Source: Tunturibacter empetritectus (GTDB taxonomy: Bacteria > Acidobacteriota > Terriglobia > Terriglobales > Acidobacteriaceae). Taken from it: a stretch of 64,000 nucleotides of DNA. This document shows, in pieces, positions 42,504 to 51,299 of this stretch. The translations under genes were made by a program, and so were the position numbers. The stretch lies in the NCBI RefSeq assembly GCF_040358985.1, contig NZ_CP132932.1, positions 3,782,001 to 3,846,000 on the forward strand, given 5' to 3'. The notes under the pieces are model-generated. The model saw nothing but the letters and a program-made list of their open reading frames with translations, had not been told where the DNA came from and ran no database searches. Position 1 is the stretch's first letter; each line of letters starts with the position of its first letter.

Positions 42504-44027
42504 TTGCACTTAGCAAGTATCGAAGCAAAAGGAATCACCCAGTCGCGGCCACACCGGCGCCCAGTCAGGTCTGCAACTCAGGCACTCCGCGCTGCACTCA
42601 GCTTCGCAGCGGTCGCCGCCGTTATGGCCTCAGTCACCGGATGCGGCAACAACTACCGCCCCGTCGTCAGTGCCATCAACCCTGTCGGCCCCGCCGCTCA
42701 GCCGCAAAAGTTCGCCGTAGCCATCTCCAGCACCGGCACGCCGGCTAATCCAATCACGGGTGCCCCGGCCGTTCCCCAGCCAGGTCTGCTGACCTTCGTC
42801 GACTTCGCTGGAGACACCATCCTCATCACGGCCAACGTAGGTGTCGACCCCTACTACCTCATCCTCAACGGCGGCACCACAACCACCTCAACCGCCAACA
42901 CCGGATACACGCTCAACAGCGACCACACCTTCACCAGCTTCAGTATCGACACCAGCCTGCTTACCAGTCAGATCCTCCAGACCACGTTGCTCCCCGGTGC
43001 TAACCCGGTGGCCATCCTTCCGGAAGGCGTCAACACCTACGTTACAGACCCGACAGACACTCCCGGACAGGGAAACATCTCGCAGTTCACCGGCGCCCCC
43101 CTCGCGCTCCGGCAGCAACTCGCCATCCCTCCGGCCTACACGCCGGTCTATACCGTCGGCATCGCCAGCGCCCCACGCGTCTACGCTCTCAGCGCGAGCC
43201 TTCCCCCAGGCGCTCCCGGCTTGGCCAGCACCATCGAAGTAGCCAGCAATACCCTCGACCCAACACCGATTCCAGTAGGCGTCAATCCCGTCTACGGTGT
43301 TATGACTGCCGACGCCAAGCGCGCCTTCGTTCTCAATCAGGGCGACGGCACTGTCTCGGTCATCAACGCTCAGACCAACGCACTCGACACTGTTCCCGTC
43401 GGCGCCACCAACCCCATTACCGTCGGCACCTCGCCGCTCTGGGCAGACTTCGCGCCGGTTCGTAATGAGGTGGTCGTCGTCAACGCAGGCGATGGCGTCA
43501 ACCCGGGCTCACTCAGCATCATCAGCATCCCCCTCTGCTCGGCGACCGCCCAGGTCGGCAACCCCAACTGCGACCTCAATAATCCCGTCGACGCCATCGG
43601 CTTTGGCACCGTCGTCGCGACCGTTCCAGTTGGCGTCAATCCGGTCATGGTCGGCGTCCTGCAGGACACCACCAACAGCCGCGCCTACGTCATCAACAGC
43701 GGCAATAAGGATCTCGCATGCGCGGCACCAGGCGCGCCCATCACGGCCACCACCACCGGTTGCACTCTCTCGGTAATCAACCTCAACACCAACACCGTCA
43801 TCGCTACCATCCCACTTCCTCTCAGCATCAACGTCGATGCAGCAACACCATTCAAAAACGGCCATCCGAACTACATTGCTGTTACCAGCGGCACACCCAC
43901 CGGCAAGGTCTATGTCGTATCGCCAGACTCGAACTTCATGACCGTCATCCGCACCGATACGGACGCCATCGACACCACCGTCCCCTTGCAGGGCGGAGGC
44001 GTAGCTGTTCGCGTCACCCAACCCTAG
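42504..44027 (+). CDS. lipoprotein with YncE-like beta-propeller repeats
   Basis: TTG at 42504 with GGGAG about five bases upstream is the preferred start (507 residues); a GTG at 42447 in the same frame is the alternative. The signal peptide ends in the lipobox SVTGC. The mature protein repeats a YVTN/NHL-like pattern: PVGVNPVYGVMTADAKRAFV, GDGTVSVINAQTNALDTVPVG, VPVGVNPVMVGVL and LSVINLNTNTVIATIP, consistent with a six- or seven-bladed propeller. Such proteins bind ligands or partners at the cell surface. Function unknown. Confidence 0.82.
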   Translation: MHLASIEAKGITQSRPHRRPVRSATQALRAALSFAAVAAVMASVTGCGNNYRPVVSAINPVGPAAQPQKFAVAISSTGTPANPITGAPAVPQPGLLTFVDFAGDTILITANVGVDPYYLILNGGTTTTSTANTGYTLNSDHTFTSFSIDTSLLTSQILQTTLLPGANPVAILPEGVNTYVTDPTDTPGQGNISQFTGAPLALRQQLAIPPAYTPVYTVGIASAPRVYALSASLPPGAPGLASTIEVASNTLDPTPIPVGVNPVYGVMTADAKRAFVLNQGDGTVSVINAQTNALDTVPVGATNPITVGTSPLWADFAPVRNEVVVVNAGDGVNPGSLSIISIPLCSATAQVGNPNCDLNNPVDAIGFGTVVATVPVGVNPVMVGVLQDTTNSRAYVINSGNKDLACAAPGAPITATTTGCTLSVINLNTNTVIATIPLPLSINVDAATPFKNGHPNYIAVTSGTPTGKVYVVSPDSNFMTVIRTDTDAIDTTVPLQGGGVAVRVTQP

Positions 44028-44106
44028 ACCACACTAGGCAACCTGATCGCCGCAAATGCACATGCTCCGTGGCTCGACTCCGAGATAAGGGTTAAATAAA
44101 AAAAGA

Positions 44107-44134
44107 AGGGCCATCCCTCAAAGGATGGCCTTTT
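44107..44134. terminator. bidirectional rho-independent terminator
   Basis: GGCCATCC (44109-44116) pairs with GGATGGCC (44123-44130), loop CTCAAA. TTTT follows on plus and CTTCTTTTTTT on minus, so it ends both convergent genes, more strongly on minus. Confidence 0.88.
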
Positions 44135-44159
44135 CACTTCATTCGATCTGACACCGGAC

Positions 44160-45068
44160 TCACTCTCCCGCAGCAGCCCCGACCAGGATGATCGGCAGAG
44201 TCGGCGTCGCAGCTCCACCTTCCTCCTCTACCGTCACTCCGAACGCCTTCGCCTCGACGCCCTTCGGCAGAGTCGGCATAATTACACTGGCATTGCCGCG
44301 TGCGTCCGGACGGAACGTTCCCGCCGGAATCGGATTCTGTCCTGCGCCGGCTGGAATCAGCCAAAGCTCATATGTCTTTGAAGGCTGCAGCGGTTCAAGA
44401 TTCGTAGCTAGAAAGATCAGCGTCCCCTTGCTCGCAACATAAGTCGCCCTGCCTTGTGGAACAGGCGGTGGCGCACCCTTCACATTCAAGGTCACCCTTA
44501 CCGCCGAGCTGTCGGTCATCGCATCCAGAACCTGTCGCGCCGCCGCAGCATCTGCGGTCAAATGATCGATTCTGCTGCTCTGCTCCGTCACGGCGCCGCG
44601 AAGCGTCTCTCGCTCTTTGTACAGAGAGCCCGCCGCCACAGCCAGACCCGCAGCCGCCGCCCAGCCGACCCACGGCAGAACCCTACCGGCAAACCCGGGC
44701 TTCTGTGGCTCTTCCTCCGTCGAGTAGAGGCTACCCGCCGCATGTCCAAATTCATCATTCGCAGCCACGCGCGCACTTGCGCTGGCAGTAGCAGCAGCGG
44801 CCGCGGTCTCAACCGGCCGATCGATCGGAATCGCCTTCTTCTCCCGCCCAACCTGTTTCATCAGCCGCTCGCGAGCCTCCGCGGACGGCGATTGCATCTC
44901 TACCGTATGGGCATACACGGCAAGATCGCCCTGTATCTCCGCCAACTCGCGCCGCGCTTCCTCAGACCGTTCCACGTAGGCGGCAATCTCTGCCATCTCT
45001 TCCGCAGGAAGCAGCTGCATGGCAAACAACGCCAGATCTTCTGATGTAATACGCCGTGGCTCGCTCAT
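44160..45068 (-). CDS. anti-sigma factor, RskA-like
   Basis: A 302-residue anti-sigma factor. The N-terminal cytosolic domain (EDLALFAMQLLPAEEMAEIAAYVERSEEARREL) looks like a zinc-less ASD helix bundle. A linker and one transmembrane helix (VLPWVGWAAAAGLAVAAGSLY) follow, then the RskA periplasmic domain with GTLIFLATNLEPLQPSKTYELWLIP and FGVTVEEEGG. The start overlaps the sigma gene stop in ATGA, so the pair is one unit. It should hold the sigma factor at the membrane; the signal is not known. Confidence 0.9.
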   Translation of the reverse strand: MSEPRRITSEDLALFAMQLLPAEEMAEIAAYVERSEEARRELAEIQGDLAVYAHTVEMQSPSAEARERLMKQVGREKKAIPIDRPVETAAAAATASASARVAANDEFGHAAGSLYSTEEEPQKPGFAGRVLPWVGWAAAAGLAVAAGSLYKERETLRGAVTEQSSRIDHLTADAAAARQVLDAMTDSSAVRVTLNVKGAPPPVPQGRATYVASKGTLIFLATNLEPLQPSKTYELWLIPAGAGQNPIPAGTFRPDARGNASVIMPTLPKGVEAKAFGVTVEEEGGAATPTLPIILVGAAAGE

Positions 45069-45631
45069 GCTGGGAACGCCTTTCTCAGCGAAGTAAGCGC
45101 GCTGCGGATTCTTGTCTTGACTGTCCCAAGTGGATCGCCCGTCATCTCGGCGATCTCGGAGTGCGTCAGTCCATCAAAAAACGCCATCTCCAAAGTCTTA
45201 CGCTGCTCCACCGGCAGCAGTTTGATCACGCCCCGTGCCTTTTCCATCAAACTATTTCGTTCCGCTTCGTTCGCAAGATTGTAGTTCGAAGCCAGCGACA
45301 TATCGTCGACCGATTCCATCGGACGCTTCCGACGCAGAGAATCGATCGATCGATTTCTCGAAACCACAGCGAGCCAGCCGCCAAGACTGCCGCGAGTTGC
45401 TACAAAGCCATCAGGGTTACGCCAGATCTGCATAAAGATTTCCTGGAGCACGTCCTCCGCCGCAGCCGGGTCGCGGAGGACCCGAAGGGCCACCGAGTAC
45501 ACAACCTTCGAATAGCGGTCGAACAGCGCCGCCATGGCGTACTCGTCCCCCCTCTGCACAAGGCCAAGCAGAACAGCATCGTCCTGCCCCGAGGGCGGTG
45601 GTGAATTTACGAGTCCCGTTTCTCTATACAT
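45065..45631 (-). CDS. ECF sigma factor (SigK/ECF19-like)
   Basis: A 188-residue sigma-70 family factor of the extracytoplasmic-function class. The ATG at 45631 is preceded by GTGGG. Region 2 is ALFDRYSKVVYSVALRVL to EDVLQEIFMQIW, and region 4 is LLPVEQRKTLEMAFFDGLTHSEIAEMTGDPLGTVKTRIRSAL. Region 3 is absent as in ECF factors. It is encoded together with the RskA-type anti-sigma gene, the usual arrangement of this group. A GGAACC element near 45680-45685 upstream might be its -35, but no good -10 accompanies it. Confidence 0.92.
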   Translation of the reverse strand: MYRETGLVNSPPPSGQDDAVLLGLVQRGDEYAMAALFDRYSKVVYSVALRVLRDPAAAEDVLQEIFMQIWRNPDGFVATRGSLGGWLAVVSRNRSIDSLRRKRPMESVDDMSLASNYNLANEAERNSLMEKARGVIKLLPVEQRKTLEMAFFDGLTHSEIAEMTGDPLGTVKTRIRSALTSLRKAFPA

Positions 45632-45913
45632 AAAACGCACCCACTACAATTGCAGATTGCAAAAAAAGCCAAGTATTTAGGTTCCCTCAGGCAACCCCAT
45701 GTAACCTCAGATAAGTTACTTCATTCAGTGCACACCAGAGCTACTTTACCCGAAAATTCAGCCCGTGGCAGACTTACTCGTCATCCGTATCGAATATGCA
45801 ATTTCATTCTCATAAAGAAATGCAGCTCCTCTTGTTCACCATGTTCTACACCCCATCCCAAACCTCGCCTCATAGAACTCCCCCGACAGACCCGACCCGA
45901 TAGACCCGAAGAG

Positions 45914-46741
45914 ATGAGCGACGCCACACCACCCCAGCGCAATAAGTCCCCAAAGTCTCGCATCGACAAGCTGCTCGTCGATCAAGGCCACGCCGCCTCC
46001 CGCGAGCGCGCCCAGGCTTTGATCCTCGCCGGCCGCGTCCTCGTCGACGAGCAGCGTATCGACAAACCAGGCACCTCCATCTCCTCCAACGCCGTCATCC
46101 GTCTCCTCGGCTCCGATCTCAAATACGTCAGCCGCGGCGGCCTCAAGCTCGAGCACGCGCTCGCCCACTGGTCCATCAACCTCACCAATCTTCCCTGCGT
46201 CGACATCGGCGCCTCCACCGGCGGATTCACCGACTGCATGCTCCAGTCCGGCGCAGCCTCCGTACTTGCTGTCGACACCGGCTACGGCCAGATCGCCCAC
46301 AAGCTTCGCGACGACCCCCGCGTCACCCTCCGCGAGCGCACCAACGCCCGCCTCCTCACACCCGGCGAGCTCCTCGCCCCCCACACCCCCACCCCAGCCT
46401 TCCTCGCCATGGATGTCTCCTTCATCTCCGCGACCCTCGTTCTTCCCGCCGTCCTCGCAGCTCTCAGCACGCCCGATCAGCCCTGGCAAGGCACCGCCAT
46501 CATCCTCATCAAACCGCAGTTCGAAGCCGGCCGCGCCAACATCGGCAAAGGAGGCATCGTCCGAGATCCCGACGCCCGTCAAGCTGCCATCGAGCGCGTC
46601 CGCGACTGCGTCATTGAGCAGCACGGCACCGCCATCGACCTCATCGACTCTCCCATCCTCGGCATGGAAGGAAACCACGAGTACCTCCTCCACGCCCGCT
46701 TTCTCGAGAGTCGTCAGGGGCATCAACCTTTCCTCAACTAA
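45914..46741 (+). CDS. tlyA: TlyA-family rRNA methyltransferase/putative hemolysin
   Basis: 2'-O-methyltransferase for rRNA cytidines. The ATG at 45914 is chosen; the open frame continues upstream but reads as non-coding. The 275 residues comprise an S4 RNA-binding domain (SRIDKLLVDQGHAASRERAQALILAG) and an FtsJ-like core with VDIGASTGGFTDC, AVDTGYGQ and FLAMDVSFIS. It ends four bases inside the convergent asmA gene. Confidence 0.92.
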   Translation: MSDATPPQRNKSPKSRIDKLLVDQGHAASRERAQALILAGRVLVDEQRIDKPGTSISSNAVIRLLGSDLKYVSRGGLKLEHALAHWSINLTNLPCVDIGASTGGFTDCMLQSGAASVLAVDTGYGQIAHKLRDDPRVTLRERTNARLLTPGELLAPHTPTPAFLAMDVSFISATLVLPAVLAALSTPDQPWQGTAIILIKPQFEAGRANIGKGGIVRDPDARQAAIERVRDCVIEQHGTAIDLIDSPILGMEGNHEYLLHARFLESRQGHQPFLN

Positions 46742-48978
46742 TGCTTCCCAAACAGACCACCCAGCGCATTGCCAAGAGGATTGGGGGGAGTCTTTCCATT
46801 CTTCTGTACCCCCTGACCGCCCAGCAGACCCTTTGCCGCATTAGCCCCAACCGCCCCGGCCAGCCCGGCAACATTCGGGCTGAACGTAGGATTACTCGTC
46901 GTCCCGCCAATCGCCACAGGAATCCCTGCCTTCAGCAATCCTCCCGTAAGCCCGCCCAGCGCAGCACCACCAGCGCCGCCGCCCGGAATAAACCCGCCCA
47001 GCGCCCCAGCCAGCCCAGCCGCCGCGCCTCCGCCAGAGCTCGCCTGCTGCGTCCCACCTCCGCCACCCATCAAGCCCGTCAGCTTCAGCACCACGTTGTA
47101 GTTCAGCGCTCCACCGGCACTCACACTCCCAGCACCAGTCGCCGTCCCCACTCCAGCCACATCCAGCGCAATATTATCCGTCCGAATATTTCCGCCCTCT
47201 TCACGCACATTCATACTCAAAGAGCGAATCGTCGTCCCCGATCCCGTAGAAGACCCAATCCTGCCGCCCGTAAGCGACGACAGCGCCCCCAGCTTCGATC
47301 CCAGATTAAACCCCGCTAGTTGCGTGTCGTTAATCCTCACCGGCCCGCTGATCACCGGAGCAGCCGAAGTCCCCGTCACCGCCAGCGCCGTCGTTAGCGT
47401 CCCTCCCTGCAGCCGCGAGCCCGACGGCAGATGCACTCCAACCGAAGGCAAAAACGCCTCCAGTTCATTAATTGAGACCGAGTTCCCAACCACCTTCATA
47501 TTTAGCGCCGTCGAAGGTCCGCTCGTCTGGTACGTCCCCGACAGATTGATCACCGCGCTGCCAATCGTCACCACCGCCTGCTGCACCACGCCGTTCATCG
47601 CCTGCTCGTTCTGCGTCAGCGTGAACTGCAGCTGCACCGGTTTCGGCGACGGCACACCATCCTTCGCCAGTTTGATCCCCACAACGGTCGCGGCTCCCTG
47701 CGCATTCAACGTCTGCCCGTTCGACTGAATCTTCGCCTGCAGATCGGCCACGCCGCTGATCCCCGCATCCGGCGGCAGCACTCCTGCCGTCCCAATCTCA
47801 ACATGCTTCAGTGTCACCTGCCCATTTATCGGGGTGCTCGCATTGTTCGCCTGGTTGAACGGTCCAACCGTTCCGTTCGCGCTCACGCCCCCGCCATTCG
47901 GCAGTTGCCCGCTCAGGTTAAACGGCGAAGCGCTCTTCGGCGAAAGATTCGTTACCTGCGCGTTCACCTGGCTATATACGGCGGAGCCCGTCTTGCCTGC
48001 CGTCGCCAGCGTGATCGTTCCATTCTTTACCTGAGCATCATCCACGGACAGGTTGTCGAGCATCGACGCCCCCTCCGCATTTGGGTCTTTAGGCTTTGGC
48101 TGCTTCGGCCCATTGCTCTGTACCACCGTCAGCTTGGGAGTATCCACCAGAAGCTTGGTGATGTGCATCTGCGTTCCGCTCCACGCCGCATCCAGCACGA
48201 TGTTGTCGATCGTGCCCGTGACCCCATCCGACGCATCCACAAACCCCGCCGCCAGCGGATCCAGGTGTTTCACTTCAAGGTTTCCTGAGAAAGGTGTGGC
48301 CGAAGCATCCTGCTGGTTGAAAGGCCCCGCCGAGCCCTTCAGCGCGACCGATCCGCCCGCAGGCAGATTCGCCGAGGCCTCAAACGGAAACGCCTTTGCA
48401 AACGAAAAATCCTTCACCTTCAAGTTCACATTTTCATAAACCCGGTTGGGCGCACTCGCCGCGCCAGTCGTCCCCGGTCCGGCACCCACGGTAATCCTGC
48501 CGTCTTCGACGTTCACCTCGCCCACCGTCAGGTTCGGAAACGCCTGCTTGGTCTCCTCACTCTGCGCCTGCTGGCCGCCGGTCCCAATCGTGGAGTAGTT
48601 CCAGGTCCCGTTGGCTGCCCGCAGCAGTTGGATCTTCGGCGACTGCATCGAAAACCCGCGAATAATCACCTGCTTGCTCAGGATCAGAGGAAAGATCTCC
48701 ACCCCAATCTTCACCTTATCCGCCTGAATAAACGGCTGCGTGCTGAACCGCGGATCGTCCGCAACCACCGCATTCTCCGCCACCAGGCTGCCCGACAGCA
48801 CCGACAGATTCACCTTGCCGATCGTCACCTGCCGCCCCAGCGACTTGGTCAGCGTCGATTCAATCTTTGCCTTGAAGCTATCCGTGTTGAGGAACAGCGG
48901 CACACAAACAGCCGCAAGGACGATCAACGCCAAAATAGCGCCTACCGCAATCAGGACCAACCGTGCCGGTTTCCCCAT
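46738..48978 (-). CDS. AsmA-family protein
   Basis: A 746-residue periplasmic lipid-bridge protein. One N-terminal transmembrane helix (LVLIAVGAILALIVLAAVCVPLFL) anchors the protein, followed by the AsmA domain with FKAKIESTLTKSLGRQVTIGKVNLSV and long beta-rich repeats. The C-terminus is glycine- and alanine-rich (GGGAAAGLAGALGGFIPGGG). Members take part in phospholipid transport to the outer membrane or in outer-membrane assembly. Repeats around 200-450 look duplicated (SGQLPNGGGVSANGTVGPFNQ and SANLPAGGSVALKGSAGPFNQ). Confidence 0.88.
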   Translation of the reverse strand: MGKPARLVLIAVGAILALIVLAAVCVPLFLNTDSFKAKIESTLTKSLGRQVTIGKVNLSVLSGSLVAENAVVADDPRFSTQPFIQADKVKIGVEIFPLILSKQVIIRGFSMQSPKIQLLRAANGTWNYSTIGTGGQQAQSEETKQAFPNLTVGEVNVEDGRITVGAGPGTTGAASAPNRVYENVNLKVKDFSFAKAFPFEASANLPAGGSVALKGSAGPFNQQDASATPFSGNLEVKHLDPLAAGFVDASDGVTGTIDNIVLDAAWSGTQMHITKLLVDTPKLTVVQSNGPKQPKPKDPNAEGASMLDNLSVDDAQVKNGTITLATAGKTGSAVYSQVNAQVTNLSPKSASPFNLSGQLPNGGGVSANGTVGPFNQANNASTPINGQVTLKHVEIGTAGVLPPDAGISGVADLQAKIQSNGQTLNAQGAATVVGIKLAKDGVPSPKPVQLQFTLTQNEQAMNGVVQQAVVTIGSAVINLSGTYQTSGPSTALNMKVVGNSVSINELEAFLPSVGVHLPSGSRLQGGTLTTALAVTGTSAAPVISGPVRINDTQLAGFNLGSKLGALSSLTGGRIGSSTGSGTTIRSLSMNVREEGGNIRTDNIALDVAGVGTATGAGSVSAGGALNYNVVLKLTGLMGGGGGTQQASSGGGAAAGLAGALGGFIPGGGAGGAALGGLTGGLLKAGIPVAIGGTTSNPTFSPNVAGLAGAVGANAAKGLLGGQGVQKNGKTPPNPLGNALGGLFGKH

Positions 48979-49244
48979 GCCATCACCTCGTCCGTACCGT
49001 ATCCAGGTTAAGATGCAAGCGCCAAAATCGATGTTGCACGCCAGATCGAAAGGACATCCCGGGCAGCAGGCCCGAGAGCAGAAGTTCAGCGCAAAGAGAG
49101 GACCTGCCCCCTCCCGCTACCACCGGTACCAGCAGGCTACCGTCAGAGGTAGAGGTTACGTCTCATGGCCCATCGACGCAACCTGAACGTCTTTGCGCAG
49201 TTGGGGCTCAACGCATTGCTGCCATACAGTTACACTAAAGATCC

Positions 49245-50102
49245 ATGCTCCAGGCCGCCATTATCTCCAAGCCCCAGAAGCCGGAACTCGCCGGAATCCT
49301 CCGCGATCTCATCGCGTGGCTCGAAGCGCGCTACTACCACTACCTCCTCGACCCCGACAGCGCCGCCTACGTCTCGGGCGCCAACCCCATCGCCCGCGTA
49401 GACCTCCCCAACCACAAGCCAAATCTAGTCATCGTCCTCGGTGGCGACGGCACCCTCCTCGCCGCAGCCCGAGCCTTCGCCCGCACCACCACCCCAATCC
49501 TTAGCGTCAACCTCGGCTCCCTCGGCTTCCTCACCGAGATCCCCCTCTCCGAGCTCTACACCACCCTCGAAGCCTGGTGCGACAACTGTGCCGAGATCGA
49601 GGTTCGCAGCATGATGCGAGCAGAGATCATCCGCGACGGCCAGATCGTCAAGCAGTGGGATGCCCTCAACGACGTCGTAGTCGCCAAAGGAACTATCGCC
49701 CGCATGGGTGACTTCTCGGTCGAGATCGACAGCCAGGCCGTAGCCACCTTTCGTGCCGACGGCATCATCGTCTCCACGCCCACCGGCTCCACCGCCTACA
49801 ACCTCGCTGCCGACGGGCCTATTGTCATGCCCAGCGTCAACGCCATGCTGGTCACCCCTATCTGTCCCCACCTGCTCACCATTCGCCCCATCGTGGTCCC
49901 GGGCGACTCCACCGTCAGCGTCGAGGTCGTCGGCGTTCCCAACGAGATCTACCTCACCGTTGACGGCCAGGAAGCAGTCCAGCTCAAGCTAGGCGACCTG
50001 GTCCACTGCCAGCGTTCGGAGGCTGCGGTCCGCCTCCTGCGCCACAGTCCGAACGGCCTCTTCAGTGTCCTCCGCTCAAAACTAAAATGGGGCGAGCGCT
50101 AG
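49245..50102 (+). CDS. nadK: NAD kinase
   Basis: Phosphorylates NAD to NADP. It has 285 residues. The ATP/polyphosphate-binding GGDGT motif is seen in LVIVLGGDGTLLAAAR, followed by NLGSLGFLTEI and the C-terminal substrate region GSTAYNLAADGPIV. The NE/D motif is seen as ALNDVVV. Downstream is a 400-base spacer. Confidence 0.95.
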   Translation: MLQAAIISKPQKPELAGILRDLIAWLEARYYHYLLDPDSAAYVSGANPIARVDLPNHKPNLVIVLGGDGTLLAAARAFARTTTPILSVNLGSLGFLTEIPLSELYTTLEAWCDNCAEIEVRSMMRAEIIRDGQIVKQWDALNDVVVAKGTIARMGDFSVEIDSQAVATFRADGIIVSTPTGSTAYNLAADGPIVMPSVNAMLVTPICPHLLTIRPIVVPGDSTVSVEVVGVPNEIYLTVDGQEAVQLKLGDLVHCQRSEAAVRLLRHSPNGLFSVLRSKLKWGER

Positions 50103-50501
50103 CACTTCGTGCGGTATACCCCTTCGGGTGGGTCTCCCGATGGTCGGCACAAGGTCTCTCCTCCGAGCAACGCGAGGACCGAAGCAGTTAGCCCTACCAG
50201 GACCGGTATGCAAGTCACGAAGTGACCGCCCGAATCGGGGTCCCCGCGAACAGGTCTTCGTTCGTGGGGTGGCAAGCGAAGTGGGCCCGTCCGGCAGGAC
50301 ATCCGCGAAGCGGCAGCAAGCGAGCCCAAAAATAAAGTTGAAAAAGTTGGCGTATTTTTCAGAGCCCAAAAAGTGACTGCTAAAACACCACATCAGCCAC
50401 GCAATTCACCATAATCCCACCACAAAAACACCACACCAAAACACGCCTTTTCGCCAAAACCCCCAGCAAAACGCGCATTCACCACAAAAATAAAAATCCA
50501 G
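50103..50501. other. intergenic region without a supported gene; CA-rich tract
   Basis: The first part (50103-50330) is rich in short palindromes, for example CACGAAGTGACC and GTCCGGCAGGAC, with open frames on both strands that do not look like protein. From about 50385 to 50500 the plus strand is almost only C and A (CACCACAAAAACACC), so the minus-strand transcript would be G/U-rich. No promoter or terminator is clear. Confidence 0.5.
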
Positions 50502-51293
50502 CTACAAACGGTCCGTCGAGCGCCGCAAAGTGACCATCGGCCCACTGACAGGATGGCAGAAGACCTGTCCATGGCTCAGCGCGATCCTCCTCTGCGCCAG
50601 CCCAGCCATCTCCGGATCATGCGTCACCATCACGATCGTATGGCCGTTCCTATGCAGATCCTGCAGCAACTCCGCCACGATCTTCTGATTGGCCGCGTCG
50701 AGATTTCCAGTCGGTTCATCCGCCAGTAGGATGGGCGGATTGTTGATCAACGCCCGCGCGATACAGACCCGCTGCTGCTCGCCGCCTGACAGCTCACTGG
50801 GCAGATGCGAGACCCGGTCGCCCAACCCAACGCGCACCAACGCCGCCCGCGCCTCCGCCTCATCTGTCATCGAATGAAAGTACTGCGCCAGCATTACGTT
50901 TTCAAGTGCTGACAAGTAAGGAATCAGATGAAACTGCTGAAAGATAAATCCGATCTTGTCTGCGCGAAATCGATCAAGCTCCGTGGCACTCATCGACGCG
51001 GTATCGACGTTGTCGATCTTCAACTCACCCGCCGTCGGCCGGTCGAGGCAGCCGATGAGATTGACCAGCGTACTCTTGCCCGAACCGGAAGGACCGGTGA
51101 TCGCAACCCACTCCCCGGCGACGATGGAGAAACTCGCATCAGCCAACGCACGCACCACGCCTGCATGTCCCACATACTCACGGGTCACGTGATGCAGCGC
51201 AATCACAGCGCAGTCATCCCGCGTGCTTCCGGTTGGATCAGCCAGCGGCCCGGTCTGTATCTTCGCCACTACCTTCGCTTCGCTCACGCTCAT
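50502..51293 (-). CDS. ABC transporter ATP-binding protein (MacB/LolD-like)
   Basis: A 263-residue ATPase. Walker A is GPSGSGKST, the signature is LSGGEQQR, Walker B is ILLADEPTG, and the switch is VTHD. The subfamily is the LolD/MacB group that pairs with FtsX-like permeases. It follows the second permease gene by six bases and closes the FTR1-permease operon. By analogy with the Campylobacter Cj1658-Cj1663 locus it probably energises iron-related export or transfer. Confidence 0.93.
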   Translation of the reverse strand: MSVSEAKVVAKIQTGPLADPTGSTRDDCAVIALHHVTREYVGHAGVVRALADASFSIVAGEWVAITGPSGSGKSTLVNLIGCLDRPTAGELKIDNVDTASMSATELDRFRADKIGFIFQQFHLIPYLSALENVMLAQYFHSMTDEAEARAALVRVGLGDRVSHLPSELSGGEQQRVCIARALINNPPILLADEPTGNLDAANQKIVAELLQDLHRNGHTIVMVTHDPEMAGLAQRRIALSHGQVFCHPVSGPMVTLRRSTDRL

Positions 51294-51299
51294 ATCTTC

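Noticed and set aside
45680..45685. GGAACC as an ECF -35 for autoregulation of the sigma gene
   Set aside because: No matching -10 at 16-17 bases; it could be chance.
50082..50393. Open frames on both strands in the nadK downstream gap
   Set aside because: They have no start context and no recognisable domain, and they overlap each other; the region is palindrome-rich intergenic DNA.
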